Shown here piece by piece: positions 52,782 to 60,509 of a DNA stretch of 64,000 bases. A model generated the notes under the pieces. The model had not been told where the DNA came from. It searched no databases and was given only the letters and a program-made list of their open reading frames with translations. Made by a program: the position numbers and the translations under genes. Origin of the DNA: Agaribacterium haliotis (lineage in GTDB: Bacteria; Pseudomonadota; Gammaproteobacteria; Pseudomonadales; Cellvibrionaceae); contig NZ_NKQJ01000003.1 of assembly GCF_002312815.1 (NCBI RefSeq), positions 1 through 64,000 on the forward strand, read 5' to 3'. The stretch's first letter is position 1. Every line of letters begins with the position of its first letter.

Positions 52782-53933
52782 ATGTCCAACCCTCTCTCGA
52801 TAGGCATAGCAGGCGCCGGCCTAAGTGGGCGCTTACTCGCCTGGCAGCTTGCCAAACTCGGCCACCGCATCACGCTGTTTGATAAAGATCAGCGCGAGGC
52901 GGGTGACGCCGCCGGTTTCACCGCCGCGGGCATGCTCACCCCCTATGCCGAAGCCGAAGCTGCCGAGCTGCCAATTTACCGCCTGGGTCTGCGCTCGCTT
53001 GAGCTCTGGCCTTCGCTGGTACAGGAACTTGGCTCTGTGCGCTACCAGAGCCGCGGCTCCTTGTTACTCGCTCACGCTGCAGACTACGCGGAGCTCGCTC
53101 AGTTCAACGCCCAGCTTAAGCACAGCATTGAGCCTTCTGCCAATCAGCAACAGCATTTGGATAGACGCGGCTTACACCAGCTTGAGCCCGAACTTTGCGA
53201 ACATTTCGACAAGGCGGAGTTCTTCCCTGAAGAAGCCTGGATCAGTGCCAGTGATTGCATGCAGGCGCTGGCCCGGCAGTGCCTAGAGCTCGGAGTACAG
53301 TGGCTTGAGCACACCCAGGTCGAGGAAATAGGCGAGGCCTTTATTTGCGCTCGACAGCGCCATCAAGCGCACGCAAAACAACAGCCTGAACAGGCTCCTC
53401 AGCAACACGGCGAAGCGCTGCGCCGGGACTTTGACTGGGTCATTGACTGTCGCGGCACCGGAGCTAAAAGCGAGTGGAAAGATGTGCGCGCCGTGCGCGG
53501 AGAGCTGCTGTGGGTGCAGGCACCAGCGGTGAACATCACGCGTTTAGTGCGCTTGATGCACCCGCGCTACCGACTGTATTTAGTACCGACAGGTAAAGAT
53601 GACATTTACATTATCGGCGCCACTCAAATAGAAAGCGAAGACTGGTCGCCAATGAGTGTGCGCTCGGCGCTGGAACTGCTTTCTGCACTGTACAGCCTGC
53701 ACAGCGGTTTTGCCGAAGCGCGCATTGTTAAAATGGACAGTAACTGTCGGCCGGCACTGAAAAACAACCTGCCTCAAATTCAAGTTCACAACAGGGTGCT
53801 GCGCATTAACGGGCTTTTTCGCCACGGTTATTTACTTGCCCCGGCTGTTGCCGAGCAAGTGTTAGCGGTGATTCAAAAGCAAAAAGTCTGCAACACGCAC
53901 AGCGCGATTGATAGCATTGTAAGCAACGTATGA
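52782..53933 (+). CDS. thiO: glycine oxidase ThiO
   Basis: FAD enzyme that oxidises glycine to the imine used for the thiazole ring, the oxygen-dependent alternative to ThiH. N-terminal dinucleotide fold IGIAGAGLSGRLLAWQL, AAGMLTPYAEAE, and a C-terminal FAD segment NGLFRHGYLLAPAVAE. 383 residues. A Gln/His-rich insert lies near residues 190-212. 12 bp after thiC; overlaps thiS by 4 bp. Confidence 0.95.
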   Translation: MSNPLSIGIAGAGLSGRLLAWQLAKLGHRITLFDKDQREAGDAAGFTAAGMLTPYAEAEAAELPIYRLGLRSLELWPSLVQELGSVRYQSRGSLLLAHAADYAELAQFNAQLKHSIEPSANQQQHLDRRGLHQLEPELCEHFDKAEFFPEEAWISASDCMQALARQCLELGVQWLEHTQVEEIGEAFICARQRHQAHAKQQPEQAPQQHGEALRRDFDWVIDCRGTGAKSEWKDVRAVRGELLWVQAPAVNITRLVRLMHPRYRLYLVPTGKDDIYIIGATQIESEDWSPMSVRSALELLSALYSLHSGFAEARIVKMDSNCRPALKNNLPQIQVHNRVLRINGLFRHGYLLAPAVAEQVLAVIQKQKVCNTHSAIDSIVSNV

Positions 53934-54127
53934 AAGTTTTAGTTAACGATAAAGCTCACCAGCTTAGCTCCAATAAATTAACCGAGTTAATAAACGATTT
54001 AGTCAAAGGTGATGCGCCCTTTGCAATCGCCGTCAACGCTCAATTTATACCGCGCAGCAACTACGACACGATTGAACTACAAGACGGCGACAGCGTTGAA
54101 ATCCTAAGCCCTATGCAAGGTGGTTAA
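53930..54127 (+). CDS. thiS: sulfur carrier protein ThiS
   Basis: Ubiquitin-like carrier whose C-terminal glycine is adenylated by ThiF and thiocarboxylated to supply sulfur for the thiazole. 65 residues, ending in SPMQGG as required. Overlaps thiO by ATGA. Confidence 0.96.
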   Translation: MKVLVNDKAHQLSSNKLTELINDLVKGDAPFAIAVNAQFIPRSNYDTIELQDGDSVEILSPMQGG

Positions 54128-54135
54128 TCAAAAGC

Positions 54136-54921
54136 ATGTGGACCCTCGCAGATAAAACCATAAAGAGCCGCCTACTAATCGGCACCGCGCTCTACCCTTC
54201 ACCACAGATTATGGTCGACGCCATTAACGCCTCCGGGGCCGAAGTGCTGACCGTCAGCTTGCGCCGTCAAAACCCAGAGCAGGGCGGCGGCCAGGAATTT
54301 TGGAATTATTTAAAAGAGCTCAACCTAAACATTCTGCCCAATACCGCAGGTTGTCACAGCGTGAAAGAAGCCGTAACCACGGCACAAATGGCGCGCGAGC
54401 TTTTTAATACCAACTGGCTCAAGCTCGAAGTCATTGGCGATGATTACAACTTGCAACCCGACCCCTTTGCCCTGCTCGAAGCAAGTAAAGAATTAATCGC
54501 CCAGGGTTTTGAAGTCTTTCCCTATTGCACCGACGATTTAGTTTTGTGTGAAAAACTGGTTGAAGCCGGCTGTCGCATACTTATGCCCTGGGGCGCCCCC
54601 ATCGGCACCGGCCGTGGCCTGACTGACCCCTACGCCTTAAAAGTTTTGCGCGCGCGCATGCCCAAAGACATTACGATGATCGTCGATGCCGGCATAGGCA
54701 GCCCCTCGCACGCCGTTCAGGCGCTGGAGATGGGCTATGACGGCGTACTGCTCAATACCGCGGTGGCAAAAGCCGCAGATCCAATCGTTATGGCCCGTGC
54801 GTTTAAACACGCGCTTGAAGCCGGCCGCTTAGGTTATGAAGCCGGCGTAATGCCGGAAAAAGATCTGGCAGCACCGAGCACCCCCACACTGGGCACGCCC
54901 TTCTGGCATCAAAACAAATGA
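54136..54921 (+). CDS. thiG: thiazole synthase
   Basis: Builds the thiazole phosphate from deoxyxylulose-5-phosphate, the glycine imine and ThiS-thiocarboxylate. 261 residues; the Schiff-base lysine is in [10 protein letters not shown], and [29 protein letters not shown] forms the phosphate site. Overlaps thiDE by 4 bp. Confidence 0.97.
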   Translation: MWTLADKTIKSRLLIGTALYPSPQIMVDAINASGAEVLTVSLRRQNPEQGGGQEFWNYLKELNLNILPNTAGCHSVKEAVTTAQMARELFNTNWLKLEVIGDDYNLQPDPFALLEASKELIAQGFEVFPYCTDDLVLCEKLVEAGCRILMPWGAPIGTGRGLTDPYALKVLRARMPKDITMIVDAGIGSPSHAVQALEMGYDGVLLNTAVAKAADPIVMARAFKHALEAGRLGYEAGVMPEKDLAAPSTPTLGTPFWHQNK

Positions 54922-56438
54922 GTAACAGCACTAACGCAAGCCGCCCCGCCGTTTTGTGCATAGGCGGCAATGACAGCGCCGGCATGGCCGGCCTGAGCAT
55001 GGATGTCAAAGTTTGCTCGGCACTGGGGGCCCACGCCTTAAGTGTCTGCACGGCAAATACCGCACAAAATTCCACACAGTTTTCCGCCCTGAACCCGCTT
55101 GCCTGTGAAACACTTCAAAGCCAGCTCGACGGCATTCAAAGCTGTGAGTTCAGCACCATCAAACTTGGCTTGGTCGCCAGTGAAGAGCAGCTCGACCTGC
55201 TTAAACACTGGCTGCCCAAGCAGCAGCGCCCGGTCATTTGGGACCCGGTGATGGCCGCCACAGCCGGAGACAGTTTTTGCTCCGCCAGCATGCTGGCAAA
55301 ACTTAAAGAACTCGCGCATGGCATCAGCCTGCTCACCCCGAATATTCCCGAAGCCGAAGCGCTGCTCGAACAAAGCATCACAAGCCCGGGCGATATCGAA
55401 GCGGCCGCAAAGCAATTGCTGCAGCTCGGCTTTCAGGCTGTACTTATTAAGGGTGGTCACCGCGATTCAATTCAAGGCCAGAACCAAAGTCTCGCACAGG
55501 ATTATTTTAGCGATGGCCAGCGCAGCTTCTGGTTAAGCTCGGAAGCGCTTCCCGGCAGTAACACTCGCGGCAGTGGTTGTGCTTTTGCTTCGGCCGTCGC
55601 GGCAGCTTTGGCTCTGCAATATTCGCTCTACGATGCTGTAGTGATCGCCAAAATGGCCATCAACCAGGGCATGTTAAACAGCTATGCACTTGGTGCCCAG
55701 CGCGGCCCGCTGGCAGTTAAAAACTTCCCGAAAAGCCAGCACGAGTTGCCCGTGCTCAGCGCTACTCACCCCGACGAGCTGTTACCTGCCTTTCCCGGCT
55801 GTACCTTGCCCGATGGTGGTGAAGCGCCACTTGGCCTCTACCCGGTTGTCGACAGTGCCGCCTGGCTTGAACGCCTGTTGCCGCTGGGCATCACTACCGC
55901 CCAGCTGCGTGTTAAAGAACTTGAAGGCAAGGCGCTCGAAGACGAAATCGAAAGAGCCATAAGCTTGGGGCGCCAGTACAACTGCCGCCTGTTTATCAAT
56001 GACTACTGGCAACTGGCCATTAAACACCAGGCTTATGGTGTACACCTCGGCCAGGAAGATCTGGACGATGCCGACATCAAGGCCATTCGCGAAGCCGGCC
56101 TGCGCCTGGGCACCAGCACCCACTGCCACTACGAAGTTGCGCGTGCCCACCACTACCGCCCAAGTTATGTCGCAGTCGGCCCGGTTTACGCAACCACAAC
56201 CAAAATCATGCCGTGGATTCCACACGGGCCCGAAGGTTTTCGCTACTGGCAGCAGTGCCTCAATTATCCGCTGGTTGCCATCGGCGGTATCAACGCAAGT
56301 CGAATTCAGGCCATGCTTGAAGCCGGCGCAAACGGCATTGCAATGATTACCGCCATCACCCTGGCCGAAAGCCCACAAAACAGCGCAAAAATATTTAAAG
56401 AGCAGATCGATGAATACCAGCAGCAAAGCGCCAAATAG
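54918..56438 (+). CDS. thiDE: bifunctional HMP-P kinase / thiamin phosphate synthase (ThiD-ThiE fusion)
   Basis: 506 residues. The N-terminal half (about 10-270) is Thi[15 protein letters not shown], a [12 protein letters not shown] segment, and the anion-hole region [15 protein letters not shown]. The C-terminal part (about 305-500) is Thi[54 protein letters not shown] and [11 protein letters not shown]. It phosphorylates HMP-P and then joins HMP-PP to thiazole phosphate. Such fusions are known in several gammaproteobacteria. Confidence 0.95.
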   Translation: MSNSTNASRPAVLCIGGNDSAGMAGLSMDVKVCSALGAHALSVCTANTAQNSTQFSALNPLACETLQSQLDGIQSCEFSTIKLGLVASEEQLDLLKHWLPKQQRPVIWDPVMAATAGDSFCSASMLAKLKELAHGISLLTPNIPEAEALLEQSITSPGDIEAAAKQLLQLGFQAVLIKGGHRDSIQGQNQSLAQDYFSDGQRSFWLSSEALPGSNTRGSGCAFASAVAAALALQYSLYDAVVIAKMAINQGMLNSYALGAQRGPLAVKNFPKSQHELPVLSATHPDELLPAFPGCTLPDGGEAPLGLYPVVDSAAWLERLLPLGITTAQLRVKELEGKALEDEIERAISLGRQYNCRLFINDYWQLAIKHQAYGVHLGQEDLDDADIKAIREAGLRLGTSTHCHYEVARAHHYRPSYVAVGPVYATTTKIMPWIPHGPEGFRYWQQCLNYPLVAIGGINASRIQAMLEAGANGIAMITAITLAESPQNSAKIFKEQIDEYQQQSAK

Positions 56439-57549
56439 CGCAGATATGGAATTCAGTGGCGACGAGTGGCTGCGCTATACCCGCCATATTCAACTGCCAC
56501 AATTTGGTCTTGAGGGGCAACAAAAACTCAAGCACAAAAAAGTATTGATCGTGGGCGCTGGTGGACTCGGCTCGCCAGTGGCCCTCTACCTCGCTGCCGC
56601 AGGCGTGGGTACACTTAGCTTAATTGATCACGACGATGTAGATATTAGCAATTTACAGCGGCAAATTTTATTTACCCACAGCGACGTAGGCCTGAATAAA
56701 GCCGAACGCGGCAAAAAACATTTAAACGCGCTAAATAACGATATTGTTATCAACGCCATCGCTCAGCGCTTTGAAGGCGAGCTCGCCGAGCAATTAATTT
56801 GTGAGCACGATTTAATTCTCGATTGTACCGACAACTTCGCCACCCGCTATCAAATAAACGACCTGTGCTTTAAGCATCAAAAACCGTGGATATTTGCCAG
56901 CATCTACCAGTTCAGTGGCCAGTGTGCGCTATTTAGCCCCGGTAATGCTTGTTTTCGCTGCCTCTTCCCCGACTACCCAGAAAATGTTGACGACTGCAAT
57001 GCTGCCGGAGTTATCGGTGTGTTGCCGGGCCTGCTCGGTACCTTGCAGGCCAGTGAAGCCATAAAACAGCTGGCCGGACTGGCTAGCCCGCTCGACGGCT
57101 CTTTGTTATTAGTCGACGCAATGCAGCTGAGTTTTAGAACAATCAAACTCGCCGCGTGCAGTGAATGCGCCTGCTGCTCTGGAACAAGCACTGAGCCGGG
57201 TAAAAAACTCAGCGACGACTACGTTTTGCCAGCCTGCGACAGCACAAATAACAGTACAACAAATTTAACTATCGAACAGTTTGAGCAGGCACTTAACGGC
57301 GGTAATTACACACTGCTTGATGTTCGCAGTGCAGCAGAGCATCAAGCATTTAATATCGGTGGCAAAAACCTTGCGCTTGCCCAAATTGAAAACGGCGATA
57401 GACCAACTGAAGCCCGAAAAGACATACTCCTGTACTGCCAAAGCGGCGTGCGCAGTGCCAAAGCGGCAGAGCTGCTCGGGCAACAGGGTTTAAAAGCGTT
57501 TAGCCTACAGGGCGGCTTATTAAACTGGCTGCGAAGTGGACGGCGCTAA
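56410..57549 (+). CDS. thiF: ThiF/MoeB-type adenylyltransferase with C-terminal rhodanese domain
   Basis: Adenylates the C-terminal glycine of ThiS and probably also transfers sulfur to it. E1-like domain at residues 15-265: VLIVGAGGLGSPVALYLAAAGVG, DLQRQ-type SNLQRQILF, DCTDNFATRY, and zinc ligands in CFRCLF and CSECACC. Rhodanese domain at about 285-379 with LLDVRSAAEH and the active-site loop CQSGVRS. 379 residues. Start at 56410 overlaps thiDE by 29 bp and has AGAG seven bases upstream; an ATG at 56446 is the alternative. Last gene of the thi operon. Confidence 0.93.
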   Translation: MNTSSKAPNSADMEFSGDEWLRYTRHIQLPQFGLEGQQKLKHKKVLIVGAGGLGSPVALYLAAAGVGTLSLIDHDDVDISNLQRQILFTHSDVGLNKAERGKKHLNALNNDIVINAIAQRFEGELAEQLICEHDLILDCTDNFATRYQINDLCFKHQKPWIFASIYQFSGQCALFSPGNACFRCLFPDYPENVDDCNAAGVIGVLPGLLGTLQASEAIKQLAGLASPLDGSLLLVDAMQLSFRTIKLAACSECACCSGTSTEPGKKLSDDYVLPACDSTNNSTTNLTIEQFEQALNGGNYTLLDVRSAAEHQAFNIGGKNLALAQIENGDRPTEARKDILLYCQSGVRSAKAAELLGQQGLKAFSLQGGLLNWLRSGRR

Positions 57550-57562
57550 AGAGGCGAGCCTT

Positions 57563-58801
57563 TTAATCGCCAATAACAATATCGCCGCCGGCATCGTTTG
57601 CTCGCTGTAAACAAGAAATGGCCGAACTTAGCAGCTGATCCGCATTTTGAACTCGGCGGCTGCTGACCCCCGCCGCCACGCCAAAACTAAACTGCCCTTC
57701 GGGCAAGCTCACCGTCGACGCAGCCAGTAGCTGGCGAACCTTTTCAACGTAAGCACAGGCTTTTTGGTTATCTAAACCGGGCATCAGCACTGCAAACTTA
57801 CAGCCGCCAAGGCGCGCCAGAAAAAAGCGGTCAAAGCTTTTCATCAAGCGCCCGGCAAGTAACTTTAACGCTTCATCGCCGGCGTTAAACCCTTGCTGCT
57901 CGTTAAATAAATCAAAACCTTCAAGCTCAAGTACAGCAAGGCTTAAGGGTGTGTTTTTATCTTCGGCCTGGTTAATACGCTGCTCGGCAACGCGGAAAAA
58001 GTGACTGCGACTGTAACACGCGCACAGCTCATCGCGATTTGCCGCGTCTTTAATGCGCTCAATCAGCTCTAGAAACTCGACATTGTGATTGATGCGGCAA
58101 AAAAACTCTTCGTGGTTAAAAGGTTTTTGCAGAAAGTCATTGGCCCCGTATTTGATAAATCTAGCCGACAGTGAACGGTCGTCTTCCGAGCTTAGGCCAA
58201 TAATAATCAGGTCACTTTTTTCATACTTGACCCTCAAGTTTTTCACCAGTTCAAAACCGTCCATGCGCGGCATCTGGTAGTCGGTCACTAGCAAACGTAT
58301 ATCGGGGTTATCTAAAATCAGTTTGACCGCATCCACACCGTCTTCGGCTTCATATACATTAAACAGCTGCAACTTAAAAAGCTGACTTAACATGCGCCGC
58401 TGTACGGCGCTGTCGTCAACCACCAACACTTTGTACTGAGTATTTAAAATAAGCCGGTGAATGGTATTAAGGGCGAGCTCGTAGCTATAGCGCCCCTCTT
58501 TGGTGACATAATCAACCACGCCTTTTTTTAGCAGTTCACCGCGGCGCTGTTCGTCAAAGCTTGCCGTCAAAACAATGCACGGCAGTTTTTTGCTAAGCAT
58601 CAAATCGACAATTTCACCGCTGGGCGCATCCGGCAACCCCAAGTCGACCAGGCAACAAAAGTAGTCTTGTTTATCGAGCAGTGCCGACGCCGCGGCCATG
58701 GAAGCGGCATAGTCAACTTGTATTAGACGCGAGCCGCCAAGCACATGGCGAATCACCTTAGTCACCATGTGGCTATCTTCTACAACCAAGACTCGTTTCA
58801 T
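57563..58801 (-). CDS. twin-receiver response regulator with degenerate GGDEF domain
   Basis: 412 residues: REC1 (about 1-120, phosphoacceptor in LVDLGLPD near residue 53, lysine in VTKEG), REC2 (about 124-240, phosphoacceptor in VTDYQMPRMDG near 174, LQKPF), and a GGDEF-fold domain (about 250-410). The catalytic loop is GGCKF, and the metal-binding site usually DLDHF reads ELEGF, so cyclic-di-GMP synthesis is unlikely. No output domain besides this. Convergent with thiF; no partner kinase in the window. ATG at 58801 preferred over TTG at 58810. Confidence 0.9.
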   Translation of the reverse strand: MKRVLVVEDSHMVTKVIRHVLGGSRLIQVDYAASMAAASALLDKQDYFCCLVDLGLPDAPSGEIVDLMLSKKLPCIVLTASFDEQRRGELLKKGVVDYVTKEGRYSYELALNTIHRLILNTQYKVLVVDDSAVQRRMLSQLFKLQLFNVYEAEDGVDAVKLILDNPDIRLLVTDYQMPRMDGFELVKNLRVKYEKSDLIIIGLSSEDDRSLSARFIKYGANDFLQKPFNHEEFFCRINHNVEFLELIERIKDAANRDELCACYSRSHFFRVAEQRINQAEDKNTPLSLAVLELEGFDLFNEQQGFNAGDEALKLLAGRLMKSFDRFFLARLGGCKFAVLMPGLDNQKACAYVEKVRQLLAASTVSLPEGQFSFGVAAGVSSRRVQNADQLLSSAISCLQRANDAGGDIVIGD

Positions 58802-58936
58802 CTGCAACACTCTTTATCTAAAACTCTGAAGCTGAGCTTATTTAATACAGTGTAGGAGATGAAAACGCAGATTGATTAGTTAATACAGGCCACCGGCCAA
58901 GCCCGGCAATAACCAGGAGCGCAGCAAAAAGAATAG

Positions 58937-58994
58937 AAATAAGTGCGGGCAGCTCAAAGCGCAGGGCCGAGCGCAGCAACGGCCGCACTTATTT
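58937..58994 (-). terminator. inverted repeat, probable terminator of the helicase gene
   Basis: Twelve-base arms (58937-58948 and 58983-58994) with a 34-nt interior that holds a second GGCCG/CGGCC stem. Read leftward it is followed by T-rich CTATTCTTTTTGC, starting 17 bp after the helicase stop. Confidence 0.55.
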
Positions 58995-59010
58995 GGGCAA
59001 AAAGTTGAAC

Positions 59011-60168
59011 TTACAAGCCTTTTAACAGGGACTCAGGAGGGTGCTCACACTCGAGCTTGCCACCTAAGAGTTTTTCAATACTCGGCAGGCGAAACGCATC
59101 GTCTTCACAGGCAAAGCTTATCGAGGTGCCCGAGGTGCCGGCGCGGCCGGTGCGGCCAATGCGGTGCACGTAGTCTTCCGGCTCTTCGGGCAAGGTGTAA
59201 TTAATTACGTGGCTAACCCCGTCAATATGAATGCCCCGCCCTGCCACATCGGTCGCAACCAGGAACTTCAGCTGGCCCTTTTTGAAGGCTTCTAGGGTTT
59301 TAATACGTTTATTCTGGGCGATATCACCGCTGAGTAAACCTACCTTATAGCCGGCGTGACGCAGTTCATCGTGCAGGCGGCGGCACTCATCGCGACGGTT
59401 GGCAAAAATCATCGCGCTGTTAACATCATCCTCAGAAATAATATTCTTCAAAATATCCAGTTTCTCATCACTGCCAACCATGTAGAGCTTTTGCTCAACT
59501 GTGTCGGTGGCGACACTCTTAGGTTCAATTTCAACCCTGGCAGGGTCAACCATCCAGCGCTCGCCAAGGCGCTCAACATCGTTGTTAAAGGTTGCACTAA
59601 ACATCATGGTCTGGCGGCAGTCCTTGCGCGGACAGTAGCGCTCAATACGCTTAACCTGGGGAATAAACCCCATATCGAGCATGCGATCAGCCTCGTCGAT
59701 AACAAGCACCTCACACTGATCCAGATAAACATAGCGCTTCTCACAAAAGTCGATCAGGCGACCAGGTGTCGCAATAACTATGTCGACATGCTTAGCCTGC
59801 AACTTTTTCATCTGCTTGTCGTAATCAACACCGCCGACTAACGAGACAATATGCAGGTTGAGATATTTATTTAACTCAATGGCATCTTTCTCGATTTGCA
59901 GCGCAAGCTCGCGTGTCGGGCTCAATACCACCGCGCGCGGCTCACCGGCATAGCGCTCATCGGGGGCCGACTCATTAATAAGCGACTCAAACAAAGCGAG
60001 CAAAAATGCAGCTGTTTTACCCGTCCCTGTCTGGGCTTTGCCCATCACATCGTGGCCAGCCAAACTCCACGGCAAGCTTTTTTCCTGAATCGGAGAGCAA
60101 GTCGTGAAGTTCATGTCGGCGAGGGCTTTTTGAATTGGGGCGGATAGAGATAGTTCGGTAAACAGCAT
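59011..60168 (-). CDS. rhlB: DEAD-box RNA helicase, RhlB-like
   Basis: ATP-dependent RNA helicase; RhlB works with RNase E/PNPase in mRNA decay. 385 residues with Q motif TTCSPIQEKSLP, motif I AQTGTGKT, Ia PTRELALQI, II VIDEADRM (DEAD), III SATF, IV-V ATDVAGRGIHIDGV and VI HRIGRTGRAG. It ends soon after the helicase core, without the basic tail of many relatives. RhlB is the best match by eye; RhlE/SrmB families are possible alternatives. Confidence 0.85.
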   Translation of the reverse strand: MLFTELSLSAPIQKALADMNFTTCSPIQEKSLPWSLAGHDVMGKAQTGTGKTAAFLLALFESLINESAPDERYAGEPRAVVLSPTRELALQIEKDAIELNKYLNLHIVSLVGGVDYDKQMKKLQAKHVDIVIATPGRLIDFCEKRYVYLDQCEVLVIDEADRMLDMGFIPQVKRIERYCPRKDCRQTMMFSATFNNDVERLGERWMVDPARVEIEPKSVATDTVEQKLYMVGSDEKLDILKNIISEDDVNSAMIFANRRDECRRLHDELRHAGYKVGLLSGDIAQNKRIKTLEAFKKGQLKFLVATDVAGRGIHIDGVSHVINYTLPEEPEDYVHRIGRTGRAGTSGTSISFACEDDAFRLPSIEKLLGGKLECEHPPESLLKGL

Positions 60169-60509
60169 GTAGGAGCAAATCTTGGGCTTTTAAAGTGGTC
60201 GCCATTTAAACAGAAAGCCCCACCAAAGCCCAGCTAAAGCACACTTTGAACACCAATAAAGCTGCAATAAAGTGCTGTTAGGCGCAAAACGACTTAATGC
60301 ACGCCCCCAAACAGACCGAACAAAAGTATGAAGCAGCCATTTCTTTTCATCTTTTACACCGCTAATATGCTCACAAAGCCAGGCCCTACAACGTATACAG
60401 CGGGCTTGTCTATACTCCAAAACAAATTGCTTAAAAAAAGATAATAAACAGCGCCGACAAGACTCAGCAAATGAGCCTGGCCCTAATAATGAGAAATGGA
60501 GCACTTCCT
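60169..60509. other. intergenic region between helicase and TonB receptor genes
   Basis: About 340 bp between divergent genes that must hold both promoters. It is A/T-rich near 60420-60450. A Cys/Trp/Arg-rich open frame on the minus strand (60190-60504) is present but looks like chance. I can place no promoter with confidence. Confidence 0.4.

Noticed and set aside
60190..60504. Minus-strand frame of 104 codons just upstream of the helicase gene, with CxxC-like pairs
   Set aside because: Cys, Trp, Arg and Leu excess is typical of chance translation, no ribosome site precedes the ATG, and it spans the receptor's 5' region. I recognise no family.
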